From positions 1 to 10,348 of the forward strand of contig JASHYY010000213.1 of assembly GCA_030042815.1 (NCBI GenBank): a stretch of DNA of 10,348 nt. Reading direction: 5' to 3'. Below the pieces are notes generated by a model. It had not been told where the DNA came from and ran no database searches. It worked only from the letters and a program-made list of their open reading frames with translations. Source of the DNA: Thermoplasmata archaeon (lineage in GTDB: Archaea; Thermoplasmatota; Thermoplasmata; Lutacidiplasmatales; UBA184). The position numbers and the translations under genes are program-made. Positions 1 through 6,342 of this stretch are shown piece by piece; position 1 is the first letter of the stretch; every line of letters begins with the position of its first letter.

Positions 1-1178
1 GTCGTGTGGCCCGTCGCCATCGCCTGGAACATCGTGTACGTCTCGCGGCCGCGGACCTCGCCGACGATGATGTAGTTCGGCCGCTGCCGCAGCGCCGCGC
101 GGACGAGGTCGAACATGTCGACCTCCCCGGCGGCCTTGCCGTCGGGCCCCCGGTCGCCGGTCCCGCTGCGCGTCGCGCCCGGGATCCAGTTCTCGTGAGG
201 GAGGTTCACCTCGCGGGTGTCCTCGATCGAGACGATCTTCGCGGTCGGCGGGATGAACAGCGCGATCGCGTTGAGGGTGCTCGTCTTCCCGGCGGCGGGT
301 CCGCCGCAGACGATCACGGACTCGCCCTGCTCGGCCGCGAGCCAGAAGTAGGCGACCATCTCCTCGCTCGCCGTCCCCATCATCACGAGGTCGACCGGGG
401 TGAACGGGCGCTCCTTGAACCGCCGGATCGTGAAGCTCGCGCCGCGGGTCGTCACCTCGCGCGAGTACGTCGCCTGGACGCGGTGGCCCTCGGGGGTCGT
501 CCCGTCCAGGATCGGGCTCGAGACGCTGACCGCCTTCGAGCAGCGCTGGCCGAGCATGACGATGAACGAGTTCAGCGACTCCTCGTCCTCGAAGACGACG
601 TTCGTCTTCACCGACTCGAACTTGCCGTGGAAGATGAACAGGGGGACGCCGACGCCGTCGCACGAGATGTCCTCGACGTCCGGGTCGAAGATCAGCGCGT
701 CCACCGGGCCGTACCCCACGAAGTCCCGCAGCACGTAGTAGATGACCCGCTCCATCGAGAGCGGGCCGAGGGAGATCCCGCGGCTCCGGAAGTACTCTTC
801 CGCCTCGCCTCGGAGGTAGGCGCGCTTGTCCGGCGTCGACAGGTTGCCGACGTCGCTGCCGAGGATCCGGGTGAGCGTGACCTTGAGGTGGTCGACCTGG
901 TTCTTCTCGTGCGGCGTGAGCTGGGGCTCGATCACCTCGTAGAGGTACTCCTTGTTCCGGTCGTTGTAGGTGACCCGGGAGTACGAGTACGGAGGGTTGA
1001 CCGCCCGCACCTCGAGCTCCTTCATCGTGGGCTCGGGAAGCGGCGGCATCGCGGTGATGAACGTGCCGGGGACGTCCGTCGGGGTCTCGAGGAACGGCTC
1101 CGCGGAACCCGCGGCCCCGGACGCCGCGCCCGAGCTCGGGGTGCGGGGGACCTTCACGCGGACGGGTCCGGTCGCCAT
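1..1178 (-). CDS. Type II/IV secretion (archaeal pilus/archaellum-type) ATPase, 3' end missing
   Basis: This is the N-terminal 392 codons of a secretion ATPase of the FlaI/ArlI-GspE-VirB11 superfamily, the cytoplasmic motor that powers assembly of archaeal type IV pilus-like filaments. I read it directly from the reverse complement: ATG at 1178-1176, open to the left edge. A variable N-terminal region (about 1-60) is followed by the N-terminal domain. Walker A GGPAAGKT lies at about 292-299 (Lys298), and the Walker B-type motif IIVGEVRGRE at about 370-379 (Glu374) is the hallmark of this family. Family members are usually around 500-550 residues, so roughly the last quarter is off the window. 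A GGGAGG sequence about 10 nt upstream supports the start. The gene begins 4 nt after the stop of the pilin-like gene, so the two are probably one operon. Archaellum versus adhesion pilus versus another secretion role cannot be decided. A TadC-like membrane platform gene would be expected just beyond position 1. Confidence 0.9.
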   Translation of the reverse strand, partial: MATGPVRVKVPRTPSSGAASGAAGSAEPFLETPTDVPGTFITAMPPLPEPTMKELEVRAVNPPYSYSRVTYNDRNKEYLYEVIEPQLTPHEKNQVDHLKVTLTRILGSDVGNLSTPDKRAYLRGEAEEYFRSRGISLGPLSMERVIYYVLRDFVGYGPVDALIFDPDVEDISCDGVGVPLFIFHGKFESVKTNVVFEDEESLNSFIVMLGQRCSKAVSVSSPILDGTTPEGHRVQATYSREVTTRGASFTIRRFKERPFTPVDLVMMGTASEEMVAYFWLAAEQGESVIVCGGPAAGKTSTLNAIALFIPPTAKIVSIEDTREVNLPHENWIPGATRSGTGDRGPDGKAAGEVDMFDLVRAALRQRPNYIIVGEVRGRETYTMFQAMATGHT

Positions 1179-1182
1179 CGCG

Positions 1183-2346
1183 CTACGTCCCTCCCACGCC
1201 GACGGTCAGGATCGTTCCCGCGTAGAAGACGGTCGCGTAGTCGACATTGTAGAGGTCGATCGCGAGGAGCGTCGTGCCCCCCACGCTCGAGCAGGAGGCG
1301 ACCGGGTTCGCGATCGGAATGGTCGGCGTTGAGGTGGACGCCCGCGGGTCCTGGAAGTTGTAGAACGTGTAGGGATAGGCGTGGATCCCGGTCGTTGCCC
1401 CGGTGTAGTACGGGACCCCGCTGGTGTTCATCAGGTTCCAGAGGTAGCTCTCCCACGCGCAGGGATACTGGGTCCCGATCTCGTAGGTCAGGTTCAGGAG
1501 AGAGTGCCCACCGTTGAGCGGCTTGCCGTTCGAGCTCAGCGACTGGGAGAAGCTGAGGTGGCTGTAGACCTGCTCGGAGCCCTGGCCGATCAGGGTGGAG
1601 GCGTTCCCGGCGAGCTGGAGGAAGCTCGTGGTGACGGACGTGTTCCCGTTCACCGTCGTGACGTTGAGCGGCGGAGGCAGCGCCACGACCTGCTGGAGGC
1701 CGCCCTGGCTCTGGATCAGCGCGTCGTCCTCGAAGTAGAGCGTCTGGGAGTTGTAGTACCGGTTGGGCAGCAGCATCTCGAGGACGCCCGTCGCGACGTG
1801 CTGCGTGTAGTAGTTCGGGTGCGCCGCCGTGGCCCCGGGCCCGTAGTTGAGCGTGATGTTCTGGAAGACGCAGTACGAAGAGGTCACCGGTTGCCCGTAG
1901 TAGAGGCTCGAGGGGGCCGTCGGCACGCCACCCTTCGTGTAGAAGCCCCCGGGGCAGGTCGACGGGAGGAACGTGAGGGTCCCCTCGGTCGGCTGGGCGA
2001 GGAGCGGGACCCCCTGCGAGCTGATCGTGAAGGCGGTGCCGACCGACTCGGGACCTCCGAGGATGTACTGCGAGTCGACGCCCTGCTTGAAGTTCGCGAA
2101 CGAGGTGACCGCCTGGCTCGTGAACTGGGCCTCGTTGTCGGTCATCCAGAGGGGGACGTACTGCGTCAGGAAGATCCCGAAGAGGGCGAAGAAGACGAGG
2201 AGGGCGAGGAGCGTCCCGATGACCGCGACGACGCCGCGGCGGCCCCCCCGCAGACGGCGCCGGGCCCGGCGATACCGCCGGCCCGCGTTCGCGACGTACG
2301 TTCCCCCCATCAGATGGACCGGCGCCGGGTCCACGACCCCGCGCAC
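1183..2346 (-). CDS. Large type IV pilin-like membrane-anchored surface protein
   Basis: I do not recognise a named family, but the N-terminus has the archaeal pilin layout: a very Arg-rich head, then RRG followed by the hydrophobic run VVAVIGTLLALLVFF (TM about residues 39-61). This resembles the prepilin-peptidase site of archaeal pilins, where cleavage falls just before a V-x-x-V-I-G stretch. The remaining 320 or so residues look extracellular: rich in Ser, Thr, Asn, Gly and Tyr, with six N-glycosylation sequons (about N163, N228, N235, N248, N285, N307) and four cysteines (about C131, C159, C296, C352). At 387 residues it is much longer than a typical pilin. The gene precedes the secretion ATPase by 4 nt, supporting a filament or adhesin role. 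The start chosen is GTG at 2346, 27 nt from the centre of a TATA box, implying a leaderless transcript; ATG at 2310 (375 aa) is the alternative and also lacks a clear ribosome binding site. Confidence 0.75.
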   Translation of the reverse strand: MRGVVDPAPVHLMGGTYVANAGRRYRRARRRLRGGRRGVVAVIGTLLALLVFFALFGIFLTQYVPLWMTDNEAQFTSQAVTSFANFKQGVDSQYILGGPESVGTAFTISSQGVPLLAQPTEGTLTFLPSTCPGGFYTKGGVPTAPSSLYYGQPVTSSYCVFQNITLNYGPGATAAHPNYYTQHVATGVLEMLLPNRYYNSQTLYFEDDALIQSQGGLQQVVALPPPLNVTTVNGNTSVTTSFLQLAGNASTLIGQGSEQVYSHLSFSQSLSSNGKPLNGGHSLLNLTYEIGTQYPCAWESYLWNLMNTSGVPYYTGATTGIHAYPYTFYNFQDPRASTSTPTIPIANPVASCSSVGGTTLLAIDLYNVDYATVFYAGTILTVGVGGT

Positions 2347-2368
2347 CGAGAATTAGGTCCGATTCGGG

Positions 2369-2377
2369 TATAAATAT
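2369..2377. promoter_or_regulatory. TATA box, readable in both directions
   Basis: TATAAATAT (ATATTTATA on the other strand) is the strongest AT-rich element in the divergent region between the pilin-like gene and the ACT-domain gene. On the minus strand its centre lies 27 nt from the GTG at 2346, the expected TATA-to-start-site distance in archaea. On the plus strand it would place a start near 2400, giving a leader of about 53 nt before the ATG at 2453. Assignment to the minus-strand operon is better supported. Confidence 0.6.
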
Positions 2378-2452
2378 GTGCGCGGCCCAAATCGCCCCGG
2401 CCGAGACGAACGGGCGGCTCTTTAGGGCCCCCGCCCATCCGGCGGTCATCCG

Positions 2453-2941
2453 ATGCCGCTCCGCGAGATCCTGCTGACGTTACCGAACCGTCCGGGAACG
2501 TTGGCGGGCGTCGCCCGCATCCTCGCCGAGAAGCGGGTCAACCTCGCGGCGATCAGCGTCGATTCGACGACCGGGAAGGGCCGGGTCCACCTGATCGCCG
2601 GCGACCCGGACCGCGCGACGCGGCTCCTCTCCGAGGCCGGCTACGCCGTCGAGGTCCGGGAGATGCTCGCCGTGCGGCTCGAGGACCGCGCCGGGAGCTT
2701 CCTCCAGGTCCTGGACGCGCTCGCGAAGGCGCGCGTCAACATCCAGAGCGTCGTGATCCTGGTCGCGCGCGAGGGGAACCAGCCGCTGGTCGCCCTCTCC
2801 GCGAACGACCTCGCGAAGGCCCGGAAGGTCCTCGAGAGGGCGGGGTTCGCGAGCCGTCTCTCGGTCGAGGGGCACTCCAACGACGAGCTGATCGCGGCCG
2901 CCCCGTCCATCCCGTTCGAGTCGGTCGGGCTGCACCTCTAG
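2453..2941 (+). CDS. Tandem ACT-domain protein
   Basis: A 162-residue protein made of two consecutive ACT domains, about residues 3-70 (REILLTLPNRPGTLAGVARIL) and 72-140 (LAVRLEDRAGSFLQVLDALA), plus a short tail. Each half shows the ACT pattern: a first strand, a conserved turn (NRPGTL, DRAGSF), then a helix and the N-[IL] step (VNLAAI, VNIQSV). ACT domains bind small ligands, usually amino acids, for allosteric control. Stand-alone tandem forms resemble the uncharacterised COG4747-type proteins, which from recall often lie near phenylacetate-CoA ligase genes in archaea. No catalytic domain is attached, so a sensor or partner-protein role is inferred. It starts at an ATG with no strong ribosome binding site. 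A weak CTCTTTAGGG element about 32 nt upstream, or the shared TATA box at 2369, could drive it. Confidence 0.85.
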   Translation: MPLREILLTLPNRPGTLAGVARILAEKRVNLAAISVDSTTGKGRVHLIAGDPDRATRLLSEAGYAVEVREMLAVRLEDRAGSFLQVLDALAKARVNIQSVVILVAREGNQPLVALSANDLAKARKVLERAGFASRLSVEGHSNDELIAAAPSIPFESVGLHL

Positions 2942-2962
2942 CCCGCCGGACCGTTCCCCTCG

Positions 2963-2976
2963 CACAAAGCGTAAGA
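2963..2976 (+). promoter_or_regulatory. Weak AT-rich promoter candidate for tRNA-Gly
   Basis: The most A-rich stretch between the ACT-gene stop and tRNA-Gly (ACAAAGCGTAAGA) lies about 27-38 nt upstream of the tRNA 5' end, which is the right place for a TATA element, but the match is poor. Confidence 0.25.
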
Positions 2977-3002
2977 GCCGTCCGACCTCCCGGTTCGGTC
3001 GC

Positions 3003-3074
3003 GCGGTTGTGGTCTAGTGGTTAGGACGGTAGCTTCCCAAGCTACCTACTCGGGTTCGAATCCCGACAACCGCA
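3003..3074 (+). tRNA. tRNA-Gly (anticodon CCC)
   Basis: A complete 72-nt cloverleaf. The acceptor stem GCGGTTG (3003-3009) pairs with CAACCGC (3067-3073), with discriminator A at 3074. The D arm has a four-pair stem (GTCT/GGAC with one G-T pair). The anticodon stem GTAGC/GCTAC (3029-3033, 3041-3045) closes the loop TTCCCAA, giving anticodon CCC at 3036-3038, which decodes GGG. The T arm is TCGGG-TTCGAAT-CCCGA (3050-3066). There is no intron and no encoded CCA (the following bases are TCC), as in many archaea. The kinase start codon is only 17 nt downstream. Confidence 0.96.
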
Positions 3075-3077
3075 TCC

Positions 3078-3086
3078 GGGAGGGGG
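3078..3086 (+). promoter_or_regulatory. Ribosome binding site that fixes the kinase start
   Basis: GGGAGGGGG lies 5 nt upstream of the GTG at 3092 and begins 4 nt after the tRNA-Gly discriminator base. It favours the GTG over the longer open frame, which would begin inside the tRNA. Confidence 0.7.
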
Positions 3087-3091
3087 TCCGC

Positions 3092-3631
3092 GTGTCCGCT
3101 CAAGGGGGCCGGCCGCGGCTCGTCGTGCTCGCGGGGCTCCCCGGGACCGGAAAGTCGGCGCTCGCTCGGACGGTCGCCGAGCGCCTCGGCGCCGTCTGGC
3201 TCCGGGTCGACTCCATCGAGGCGGCCCTGCTCGAGTCGGGGATCCCCCGGTCGTTCGAGACCGGCCTCGCGGCGTACGTCGCCGCGCGCTCCCTCGCACG
3301 GGACCACCTGACGCTCGGACAGGACGCGGTGATCGACGCGGTGAACGGGGTCGAGGAGGCTCGGGCGATGTGGCGGTCGCTCGCGGCCGAGACCGGGGCA
3401 CACCGGTTCGTCGTGGAGGTCGTGCTGGCCGATCGGGCCGAGCACCGTCGCCGGGTCGAGTCGCGCGGCGCCCCGACGCCGCCCCTGCCCGCCCCGACGT
3501 GGGAGGAGGTCGAGCGCCGGGAGTACCTCCCGTGGGACGAGGAGCGGTTGACGATCGACGGGGCCCGGCCGACGGAGGAGAACGCCGCGCGGGTCCTCGA
3601 GTACGTGGGTGCGAAGGGGCGGGTCCCCTAG
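3092..3631 (+). CDS. Small P-loop kinase/NTPase (AAA_33-type)
   Basis: A 179-residue P-loop protein. Walker A GLPGTGKS is at about residues 15-22, directly after a short beta strand (RLVVLAG), followed by a helix and WLRVDSIEAAL, the layout of small predicted kinases (COG0645-like/AAA_33, related to zeta-toxin and gluconate-kinase folds). A second strand with Asp (DAVIDAVNG) and the later region AEHRRRVESR may form the Walker B and lid. The substrate cannot be told from the sequence. The start is GTG at 3092, preceded by a strong GGGAGGGGG; upstream codons in the same frame lie inside tRNA-Gly. With only 17 nt after the tRNA there is no room for a separate promoter, so it is probably cotranscribed with tRNA-Gly. 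Its TAG stop overlaps the TAG stop of the convergent phosphorylase gene. Confidence 0.8.
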   Translation: MSAQGGRPRLVVLAGLPGTGKSALARTVAERLGAVWLRVDSIEAALLESGIPRSFETGLAAYVAARSLARDHLTLGQDAVIDAVNGVEEARAMWRSLAAETGAHRFVVEVVLADRAEHRRRVESRGAPTPPLPAPTWEEVERREYLPWDEERLTIDGARPTEENAARVLEYVGAKGRVP

Positions 3632-4392
3632 CGGGCGGCGGACCGCCCCAGGGCGGCGAGCCCGAACTCGAACGCCCGGCGGAGCGGCGGGCCCGTGTCG
3701 TAGAACCGCGGCTCCCAGCCGCCCTCGTCCAGGTGGTCGCTCACGACGAACAGCGCCGCCGCCTGCCGGCGACGGCACCGGGCGACCGAGAAGATCGCCG
3801 ACGCCTCCATGTCGACGGTCCGGATCCCGCGCGCACGGTACCGGCGCACTTCCGCGCGGGTCTCGCGGTACACGGCGTCGATCGTCCACGTCGGGCCCTC
3901 GACGAACGGCATCCGGTGGCGGCGGAGCTCGGACCGAACGTCGGCGGTGAGACCCGCGGACGGGCGGGAGTAGACTCCGGGCCCGACGTAGTGGTGGGAA
4001 GTACCCTCGTCGCGGAGCGCCTTCGTGCAGAGGACCCACTCGCCCACCCGGAGGTCGGGCTGGAGGGAGCCCGCGAGTCCCACGAGGAGGAAGCGACGGA
4101 CCCCGAGGGCCGAGAGCTCCTCGAAGACGATCGTCGCGTGCGGCGCCCCCGGCCCCGAGACGTGCGCCACCCCGACCCGGTCGTTCTCGCGGTAGACGTC
4201 GGACCGGGCCTCGGGACCGGCCCGGTACCGTCGCGCGAGGTACCGCTCCCAGCGCCGGCCGAAGACCATCACCACCGAGGGGGGAGGGGGCGGGGTCCGG
4301 GCCCCGCCTTGCCGGCGTTCGTAGCGACGGAACTCCGAGGCCGTGAAGAGGGGAGGCTCCCGGTGCTTGTTCGGGTGCTGGGGGAACGGCAT
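3628..4392 (-). CDS. Uridine-phosphorylase-like nucleoside phosphorylase
   Basis: A 254-residue member of the PNP_UDP_1 family, which splits nucleosides with phosphate into a free base and ribose 1-phosphate. The family landmarks are in order: GPGAPHATIVFEEL (about 80-93, phosphate/ribose region), GLAGSLQPDLRVGEWVL (105-121), the substrate segment TWTIDAVYRET (168-178), the signature VDMEASAIFSVA (193-204, Met and Glu contacting ribose) and SDH (218-220) with the late Asp. The DMEASAIF form and the preceding TIDAVYRET favour uridine phosphorylase over hexameric purine enzymes, but specificity is not certain. ATG at 4392 is chosen; a TTG two codons upstream is possible. A GATATC-containing element about 30 nt upstream suggests a leaderless transcript, although the gene also follows GNAT by only 33 nt and may be read through. 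It fits with pyrH, adk and rpiA nearby as pyrimidine salvage. Confidence 0.85.
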   Translation of the reverse strand: MPFPQHPNKHREPPLFTASEFRRYERRQGGARTPPPPPSVVMVFGRRWERYLARRYRAGPEARSDVYRENDRVGVAHVSGPGAPHATIVFEELSALGVRRFLLVGLAGSLQPDLRVGEWVLCTKALRDEGTSHHYVGPGVYSRPSAGLTADVRSELRRHRMPFVEGPTWTIDAVYRETRAEVRRYRARGIRTVDMEASAIFSVARCRRRQAAALFVVSDHLDEGGWEPRFYDTGPPLRRAFEFGLAALGRSAAR

Positions 4393-4419
4393 CGGCAAAG
4401 CGGACGGACGCCCTGCCGC

Positions 4420-4427
4420 CGATATCT
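4420..4427 (-). promoter_or_regulatory. Possible TATA element for the phosphorylase gene
   Basis: AGATATCG on the minus strand, overlapping the GNAT stop codon, is centred about 30 nt upstream of the phosphorylase ATG. The spacing fits a leaderless archaeal promoter but the match is only moderate. Confidence 0.3.
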
Positions 4428-4911
4428 ACCGTTCGCCCGCGACCGAATAGACGAAGCGGAGGACCCGGCGTCGCCCCTTCGCGAACATCGGGTGGTCCGG
4501 CGGCACGTCGAACGTCCCGACGAGCCGCGCTCCGAGCCGCTCGCACGTCCGTCGCGAGGCGGCGTTGTCCGGGTCGCAGGTGATGACGAGCTCCGTCAGC
4601 CCGTGGGCCCGGGCGACCGGGGCGATTAGACGACAGGCCCGCGCCGCGTACCCGTGCCCTCGGAACGGCTCGTCCACCTCGTAGCCGACGTGGCCGGAGG
4701 TGAGCAGCGACGGGGTCGCCTCGACCGTGCCGACGCGCAACCGGACCGAACCGGCGTGCGTCCCCGAGTCGCAGGGCACGATGGCGAACCGGTAGGCCGG
4801 CACGTGGCCCAGGGTGGGGTCCGCCGGGACTCGTTCCTCCACCCGAAGCTCGACGACCCCGTCCGAGAGGCGGTCGAACGGAAGGAATCCCGCCCAAGCG
4901 ACGGACGGCAC
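4426..4911 (-). CDS. GNAT-family N-acetyltransferase
   Basis: A 161-residue acetyl-CoA-dependent acetyltransferase with the GNAT fold. The central strand GHVGYEVDEPFRGHGYA (about 73-89) carries the acetyl-CoA pyrophosphate loop R84-x-x-G-x-A. It is followed by the alpha-3 helix (ARACRLIAPVARAHG) and TCDPDNAASRRTCERLGA (111-128), with the Asn of the typical C-x-P-x-N segment and the last helix. This arrangement is common in small-molecule or ribosomal-protein-type acetyltransferases; the acceptor is unknown. The start is GTG at 4911, supported by GAGGT (4921-4917) 5 nt upstream. It lies 21 nt after the VOC gene stop, so the two form a transcription unit, with the phosphorylase gene 33 nt downstream. 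Confidence 0.88.
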   Translation of the reverse strand: MPSVAWAGFLPFDRLSDGVVELRVEERVPADPTLGHVPAYRFAIVPCDSGTHAGSVRLRVGTVEATPSLLTSGHVGYEVDEPFRGHGYAARACRLIAPVARAHGLTELVITCDPDNAASRRTCERLGARLVGTFDVPPDHPMFAKGRRRVLRFVYSVAGER

Positions 4912-4916
4912 GGCCG

Positions 4917-4921
4917 ACCTC
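4917..4921 (-). promoter_or_regulatory. Ribosome binding site for the GNAT gene
   Basis: GAGGT on the minus strand, 5 nt upstream of the GTG at 4911, supports that non-ATG start and translation from a shared message with the VOC gene. Confidence 0.5.
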
Positions 4922-4932
4922 GGCCCTTCGCC

Positions 4933-5307
4933 CTACGAGGCCGGCTGGAGCCAGAACTCGTTGCCGTCCGGGTCGAGGAACTTCGCGACCCATCCCCACG
5001 GCAGCTCTTTCGGAGGCATCGAGAACCGGACCCGCCGGCGGCGCAACCGGGCGCAGGCGCGGAGGAACGGCTCGTCCGTGACGAGGAGGATGCCGGTGTT
5101 CCCGACCTCGGACCGGGGGGGTCGCTGGCCCGGTCGGCCCCCGACCTCGCACAGGTGGATCCGGAACCGGCCCGAGCGGTCGCCGACGGTCGTCCAGTGC
5201 TCGGGGTCGTCCTCGAGCACCCGGAAGCCGAGCGTGCGGACGTACCAGGCCGCCGCCTTCTTCCGGTCCGTCACGGCCACCGCCACGGAGACCGCCCGGA
5301 ACCCCAT
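4933..5307 (-). CDS. VOC (glyoxalase/bleomycin-resistance fold) protein
   Basis: A 124-residue single-domain vicinal-oxygen-chelate protein with two beta-alpha-beta-beta-beta halves. The first half is VSVAVAVTDRKKAAAWYVRTLGFRV (about 6-30) through RFRIHLCE (47-54). The second is NTGILLVTDEPFLRACARL (70-88) through GWVAKFLDPDGNEFWLQP (105-122), the last being the classic LxDPDGNxxxL ending. His51 and Glu117 sit at usual metal-ligand positions, but the first strand has Val where a His or Gln ligand normally lies, so metal-dependent catalysis is doubtful and a ligand-binding role is possible. The ATG at 5307 is the first gene of a VOC-GNAT(-phosphorylase) run. GGGAG a few nt upstream may be its ribosome binding site, and a weak GTTAAC near 5338-5343 could be a TATA element. 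Confidence 0.87.
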   Translation of the reverse strand: MGFRAVSVAVAVTDRKKAAAWYVRTLGFRVLEDDPEHWTTVGDRSGRFRIHLCEVGGRPGQRPPRSEVGNTGILLVTDEPFLRACARLRRRRVRFSMPPKELPWGWVAKFLDPDGNEFWLQPAS

Positions 5308-5388
5308 CGTCTCCCGGGCGGAGAGCCCGTCCCGCGAGTTAACGCCTCCGTCCGGGCGCGAGAGGGAGTTCCGGCGGTCGGAGGGGAC

Positions 5389-6261
5389 TCACGGCAGCGG
5401 CGCCGCGGCCCCCGGCCCGGGGGAGCTCGCGTAGCCGGACGGCAGGAGGTCCGGGTCGATCCTGCCGGTGGTCGCGTACCGGTACAGGGCGGCCCGGAGG
5501 ATCCCCTCCGCCGCCGCGCCGACGAGCGCGACGCCGACCCCGATCACGAGGGCGGCGCCCACGAGGACGAAGCCGAGGACCCAGGCCCCTCCGGCCAGCT
5601 CGAAGATCCCGAAGATCCCGAGAAGGAAGGCGACGAAGATGCCGGCTCCGAGCAGGAGCCCCACCGCGAGGTTCGAGACGAGCGAGCGGCCGAACGTCGA
5701 GACGAACAAGTGACCGGAACGGGCGAGGCCCTTCCACGCGCCCTCGTTCTCGTAGAGGATCACCGGTACCATGAAGTACGTCGCGACCGCCCACGTTGCG
5801 CCCCCGGCGACCCCGATGACCAGGCCCCCCACGCCTCCGACCCGGCGGCTGATCGCCTGGATCAGGAGCCCGACCGTCGCGGTGAGGAGCGCCCAGACCG
5901 CGAGGCGGCCGAGGTGGGCGCGTGCGACCCGCCAGCCGTCCGCGGCCGTCGGCTGCTGGCCGTTCAGCTTCAAGGTCGCCGCTCCGACGAGCGCCCCGGT
6001 CGCGTAGGCCGAGACGAACGCCATCGCGAAGTAGGCGGCGAAGAAGAGGACCACGCCCGCGACGAGCGCCGGGGTCGACCCTCCGGGCCCGCCGAACGCG
6101 CCCGGCACGACCAGGAAGAACTCCCCGACGAGGAGCAGGGCGACGATCCCGAGGACCGAGAGCCCGGCGACGAGCGGAAAGACGAGGAGGGCGCGGTCCT
6201 CGGCGATGAGCCGGAACGACGTCTTCGTCAGCTTCCACGAGTCCGAGAACGTTCCGGGCAT
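5389..6261 (-). CDS. DUF6159-like integral membrane protein
   Basis: A 290-residue protein with about six hydrophobic segments (approximately 26-50, 64-86, 116-137, 143-165, 196-222 and 226-250). It opens with SDSWKLTKTSFRLIAEDRALLVFPL and later has ADGWRVARAHLGRLAVWALL and VPVILYENEGAWKGLARSGHLF. This pattern (W-x-L-x-K-x-S, then D-GW-x-A, then P-V-I-L-x-E with a following amphipathic helix) matches, from memory, the DUF6159 family found in bacteria and archaea, whose function is unknown. The Pro-rich C-terminal tail (SPGPGAAAPLP) is likely cytoplasmic and disordered. The ATG at 6261 is supported by GGAGG (6271-6267) 5 nt upstream. It lies on the same strand as tRNA-Tyr and 81 nt before the VOC gene. 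No neighbour suggests a specific role. Confidence 0.8.
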   Translation of the reverse strand: MPGTFSDSWKLTKTSFRLIAEDRALLVFPLVAGLSVLGIVALLLVGEFFLVVPGAFGGPGGSTPALVAGVVLFFAAYFAMAFVSAYATGALVGAATLKLNGQQPTAADGWRVARAHLGRLAVWALLTATVGLLIQAISRRVGGVGGLVIGVAGGATWAVATYFMVPVILYENEGAWKGLARSGHLFVSTFGRSLVSNLAVGLLLGAGIFVAFLLGIFGIFELAGGAWVLGFVLVGAALVIGVGVALVGAAAEGILRAALYRYATTGRIDPDLLPSGYASSPGPGAAAPLP

Positions 6262-6266
6262 CCGGC

Positions 6267-6271
6267 CCTCC
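6267..6271 (-). promoter_or_regulatory. Ribosome binding site for the DUF6159-like gene
   Basis: GGAGG on the minus strand, 5 nt before the ATG at 6261. It is one of the clearest Shine-Dalgarno sequences in the window. Confidence 0.6.
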
Positions 6272-6342
6272 GCGAGGGGCGCCGCGTCAACTCGGCAACG
6301 TACATGAGTCCGCCGTGCGCCGGGGCCACGACCGCCGCCGGG

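Noticed and set aside
6..1517. 503-codon open frame on the plus strand
   Set aside because: It is antisense to the secretion ATPase, whose Walker motifs are unmistakable, and to part of the pilin-like gene. The translation is low-complexity.
1154..2449. 431-codon open frame on the minus strand
   Set aside because: It overlaps the pilin-like gene in another frame and lacks the hydrophobic N-terminus and cysteine/sequon pattern that make the chosen frame credible.
3017..3091. Kinase start inside tRNA-Gly
   Set aside because: The 25 extra codons would be tRNA sequence, and a strong ribosome binding site precedes the GTG at 3092.
3014..5152. 712-codon open frame on the minus strand
   Set aside because: It runs through the antisense of tRNA-Gly and the kinase and out of frame through three well-supported minus-strand genes. 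Its translation is low-complexity Arg, Pro and Gly, typical of shadow frames in high-G+C DNA.
5315..5329. Hairpin CGGGC-GGAGA-GCCCG upstream of the VOC gene as a riboswitch or terminator
   Set aside because: A five-pair stem is expected by chance at this G+C; there is no T-run and no known riboswitch consensus.
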